Shown here one piece after another: positions 62,166 to 64,000 of a stretch of DNA of 64,000 nucleotides. Position numbers and translations under genes: made by a program. Source of the stretch: Mycobacterium sp. ELW1 (GTDB lineage Bacteria > Actinomycetota > Actinomycetes > Mycobacteriales > Mycobacteriaceae); assembly GCF_008329905.1 (NCBI RefSeq), contig NZ_CP032155.1:2604001-2668000 (forward strand). Direction: 5' to 3'. The notes under the pieces are model-generated. The model searched no databases. It was not told where the DNA came from and was given only the letters and a program-made list of their open reading frames with translations. Position 1 is the stretch's first letter, and each line of letters opens with the position of its first letter.

Positions 62166-62426
62166 ATGAGCTCTGGTCGCCTGACTCGTCAGATTGCACT
62201 CTTTGCTGGCGGGGCCGCAATCGTCGGGATGGGTGCGCTGACCGCGTGCAGCTCGAACGCGAAGGACGCCCCGTCGTCGACGACCACCCCGTCGTCCACC
62301 GTCACACCGTCGCCGACCGAGAAGGCGGTGGCGCCCGGAGGCCCGAACTCGTTCTCGCCGACGGTCAACCCCGCGCCCCCGGGAGCGGTCTGCAAGGAGA
62401 TCGTCGGCAACAACTGCGTCCGGTGA
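62166..62426 (+). CDS. small Thr/Ser/Pro-rich lipoprotein
   Basis: 86 residues. Lipoprotein signal peptide with ALTAC (Cys28), then [23 protein letters not shown] and a short tail with two Cys ([11 protein letters not shown]), perhaps one disulfide. SD TAGGAAAC. No family recognised; a mycobacterial surface lipoprotein of unknown role. Confidence 0.7.
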   Translation: MSSGRLTRQIALFAGGAAIVGMGALTACSSNAKDAPSSTTTPSSTVTPSPTEKAVAPGGPNSFSPTVNPAPPGAVCKEIVGNNCVR

Positions 62427-62432
62427 TCTTGG

Positions 62433-62461
62433 CCCGCCGCGTGTGAAATGACTTCGGCGGG
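62433..62461. terminator. hairpin between convergent genes
   Basis: CCCGCCG (62433-62439) and CGGCGGG (62455-62461) form a 7-bp stem in the 47-base gap between the small lipoprotein and the ATP-grasp gene. Could end both transcripts. Confidence 0.4.
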
Positions 62462-62473
62462 AAGTTCTCTCGG

Positions 62474-63589
62474 CTATTGCACTGTTCGTCGGGTGGGGCG
62501 GTCGAAGTACCGCCGGAGAAGCAACACCGGGTCGGCGCAGCCCTGCGCCAGTGCTCGCCGGTTGCCGCGGTCCAGGGACCACGGCGTCCGGCGGCCCCGG
62601 GCGAGGTCGAACAACAGGTGTGCCGGGGCGGTCACCGATTGACCCGCGATCGGCGTTGGCTGGGCCGCCGGCAGACCGAGCGCATGCCGTATACCGGCCG
62701 CGACGTAATTCTCGCCGCACCAGTACGAGTGGCAGACCGATGCCCAGATGCGCGGGTTGCACTCGAGAAATGCCACCTGCCCGTCGGGGCCGAGCCGAGC
62801 ATCGAGATGAGCGAGCCCGGTCAGGCCGGCCGCTTTGACGTACTGCTTGCCCAGAGATACCACCCGCTCGTTGTCCAGGTGGGTGATCGTTTCGCCCTCC
62901 CGCATCTGCGGCGCGGCGAGAATCGCCTCGCCGTCGACCGCGAAGACGTTGAGCCCCACATCTTGTCCGGGCAGGAACTCCTGAGCGACCAGGGGGAAGT
63001 ATCGGTAGTCGGGGTTGTCGATGATCTGTGCGCGAACGTCGTCGGCCGACGTGGCCACCACCAGGCCGTCCGATCCACCCCACGTGGTGGGCTTGACGAT
63101 CAGGGGATAGCCGAATCGTTCGCCCAGCTCGTCCGGATCGAGTTCATGCTTGTCGGCCACGAAGATCGAGGCCGGTACCGGTACGCCCGCCTGTACGCAT
63201 GTGTCGTGGAACGCGTGCTTGTCGTTCAGCCGGCGCAGCTGCTGCAACGTCGGGATCGGAAAGACCCGCGTCGTCAGGCGGTCCCTCACCTCGGCGAGCA
63301 GGAAGAGGCTGTCGCTGTCGCCCGGCATGATGACGTCGATCCGGTACTCGTCGGCCAGTTGGCTGATGCGGGCGACGAACTCATCGGGGTCGGCGCCATA
63401 AACCTGGCAGGGCACGAACGTCTCGCAGTACCGCGAGAACCGTAGGAATCGCAGGCCGGGGTCGCCGGCCGCGACGACCCGAGCGCCCATGCCCTTGAGG
63501 CAGTAGAGCGCAGAGCAGGTGAGGCTGGGCTGCGAGCAGATCAGGAGGACTCTGGGCCGCGTCAGGGCGCCGTTCTCGGCAGTGGGCAT
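62474..63589 (-). CDS. ATP-grasp domain protein (carboxylate-amine ligase-like)
   Basis: 371 residues from ATG 63589 with a GAGGA sequence about 10 bases upstream; the frame is open to 63640. Pre-ATP-grasp region with RPRVLLICSQPSLTCSAL and YGADPDEFVARISQ. ATP-grasp core: KHAFHDTCVQAGVPVPAS, YPLIVKPTTWGGSDGLVVA (P-loop-like lid with the ATP Lys), QEFLPGQDVGLNVFAVDG, and FLECNPRIWASV (Mg-binding Glu/Asn). Resembles carbamoyl-phosphate-synthase/D-Ala-D-Ala-ligase type ligases that join a carboxylate to an amine or thiol. Substrate unknown. Divergent from the partial gene at 63811. Confidence 0.8.
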   Translation of the reverse strand: MPTAENGALTRPRVLLICSQPSLTCSALYCLKGMGARVVAAGDPGLRFLRFSRYCETFVPCQVYGADPDEFVARISQLADEYRIDVIMPGDSDSLFLLAEVRDRLTTRVFPIPTLQQLRRLNDKHAFHDTCVQAGVPVPASIFVADKHELDPDELGERFGYPLIVKPTTWGGSDGLVVATSADDVRAQIIDNPDYRYFPLVAQEFLPGQDVGLNVFAVDGEAILAAPQMREGETITHLDNERVVSLGKQYVKAAGLTGLAHLDARLGPDGQVAFLECNPRIWASVCHSYWCGENYVAAGIRHALGLPAAQPTPIAGQSVTAPAHLLFDLARGRRTPWSLDRGNRRALAQGCADPVLLLRRYFDRPTRRTVQ

Positions 63590-63810
63590 TGGCGGGATCC
63601 TCGCGTGGAGAAGCGGAATGTGATTGCTGAACGCTCGCACATCTTTTCAGAGGTCATCGAATTTTGCTTCGACTCGCTGCGCACGGTCGTTGTCCAAAAA
63701 TTGGGTGAGCGGATTTGTCTTGTCGGTCGGGCCCGCTAGTTTCTGCTCCACCGAATGCGGGGGAATGCCCCGGCATCGATTCGACTGGCGGAAGTTGGGG
63801 AGGGGTCACA

Positions 63811-64000
63811 GTGTCGGATGACGCCGATGTCACGGTTGCGGCTCTCGCCGAAACACCGGATCAGCTAGCGGAACTCTTCAGCGACAAGCGCCAATGCTGG
63901 GAGATTGCCGGGTTCGGCTCGGTAATGGTTCAGCAGCGGTCCAAACTCCAGCGCGCCGTGGAGGCTCATCTCGCCAAAGTGGGTTCGTCCTCCGGTCGGC
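63811..64000 (+). CDS. unidentified gene, 5' end only
   Basis: GTG 63811 after a strong GGGGAGGGG SD; 63 codons are visible and the frame is still open at the window end. Starts SDDADVTVAALAETPDQLAELF and continues IAGFGSVMVQQRSKLQRAVEAHLAK, mostly helical and soluble. No family recognised from this fragment. The upstream gap 63590-63810 is shared with the divergent ATP-grasp gene and holds no element I can support. Confidence 0.6.
   Translation, partial: MSDDADVTVAALAETPDQLAELFSDKRQCWEIAGFGSVMVQQRSKLQRAVEAHLAKVGSSSGR

Overview
The window is a GC-rich actinobacterial chromosome segment, almost certainly from a fast-growing mycobacterium (Mycolicibacterium type). The evidence is mycothiol biosynthesis (mshC), many lipobox-bearing lipoproteins, a PknH-type sensor-domain lipoprotein, a DUF222/HNH (13E12-type) gene, GTG/TTG starts, near-leaderless promoters, and gene orders that I recall from M. 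tuberculosis and M. smegmatis. No plasmid, phage, IS element or CRISPR array is visible. One tRNA gene, tRNA-Leu(GAG), is present.

Layout. (1) 1-2473: accessory block of two alpha/beta hydrolases divergent from a LysR regulator, ending at tRNA-Leu. (2) 2596-16682: block colinear with Rv2141c to Rv2129c: M20 peptidase, PEBP protein, two lipoprotein hydrolases (serine type and pepsin-like aspartic type), pyrD, DUF5703, lppL, then uppP, phosphomutase-like, DUF3090, PI3/4-kinase-like SCO1664 family, cysQ, mshC and an SDR. (3) 16687-20408: an acyl-CoA dehydrogenase pair and a DUF222/HNH gene, a break in that synteny. (4) 20410-25367: PAC2 protein and metH, whose leader contains a strong SAH-riboswitch candidate. 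(5) 25382-32763: carbohydrate block of glucosidase, G6PDH (zwf), 6-phosphogluconate dehydrogenase (gnd), HAD phosphatase and a GlcP-type glucose permease. (6) 32770-37299: lipoprotein, hisE-hisG, DUF4126, FAD disulfide oxidoreductase, Gly/Ala-rich exported protein. (7) 37396-60238: block matching Rv1615 to Rv1625c: TM2 and DUF2752 proteins, gltB-gltD, pykA, tesB, an MprF-like protein, cydABDC, HdeD-like protein, an amino-acid ABC transporter, dps and a membrane adenylate cyclase. (8) 60245-64000: agmatinase and nitrilase (divergent), a small lipoprotein, an ATP-grasp protein and the start of an unidentified gene.

How the genes fit together. Redox and sulfur metabolism are prominent: metH recycles homocysteine, cysQ removes PAP, mshC makes mycothiol, zwf/gnd supply NADPH. 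Glucose uptake (glcP), the oxidative pentose phosphate pathway and a glucosidase sit side by side. Nitrogen metabolism includes gltBD, an amino-acid ABC importer, hisEG and agmatinase. Respiration under low oxygen is represented by cytochrome bd and its CydDC exporter.

The most notable points are the metH leader (riboswitch pseudoknot overlapping an SD-sequestering hairpin), single-base lesions in gltB (frameshift) and in the ABC permease (in-frame TAG), the uncharacterised kinase-like/DUF3090/phosphatase module next to mshC, and a free-standing PecA-like aspartic protease lipoprotein.
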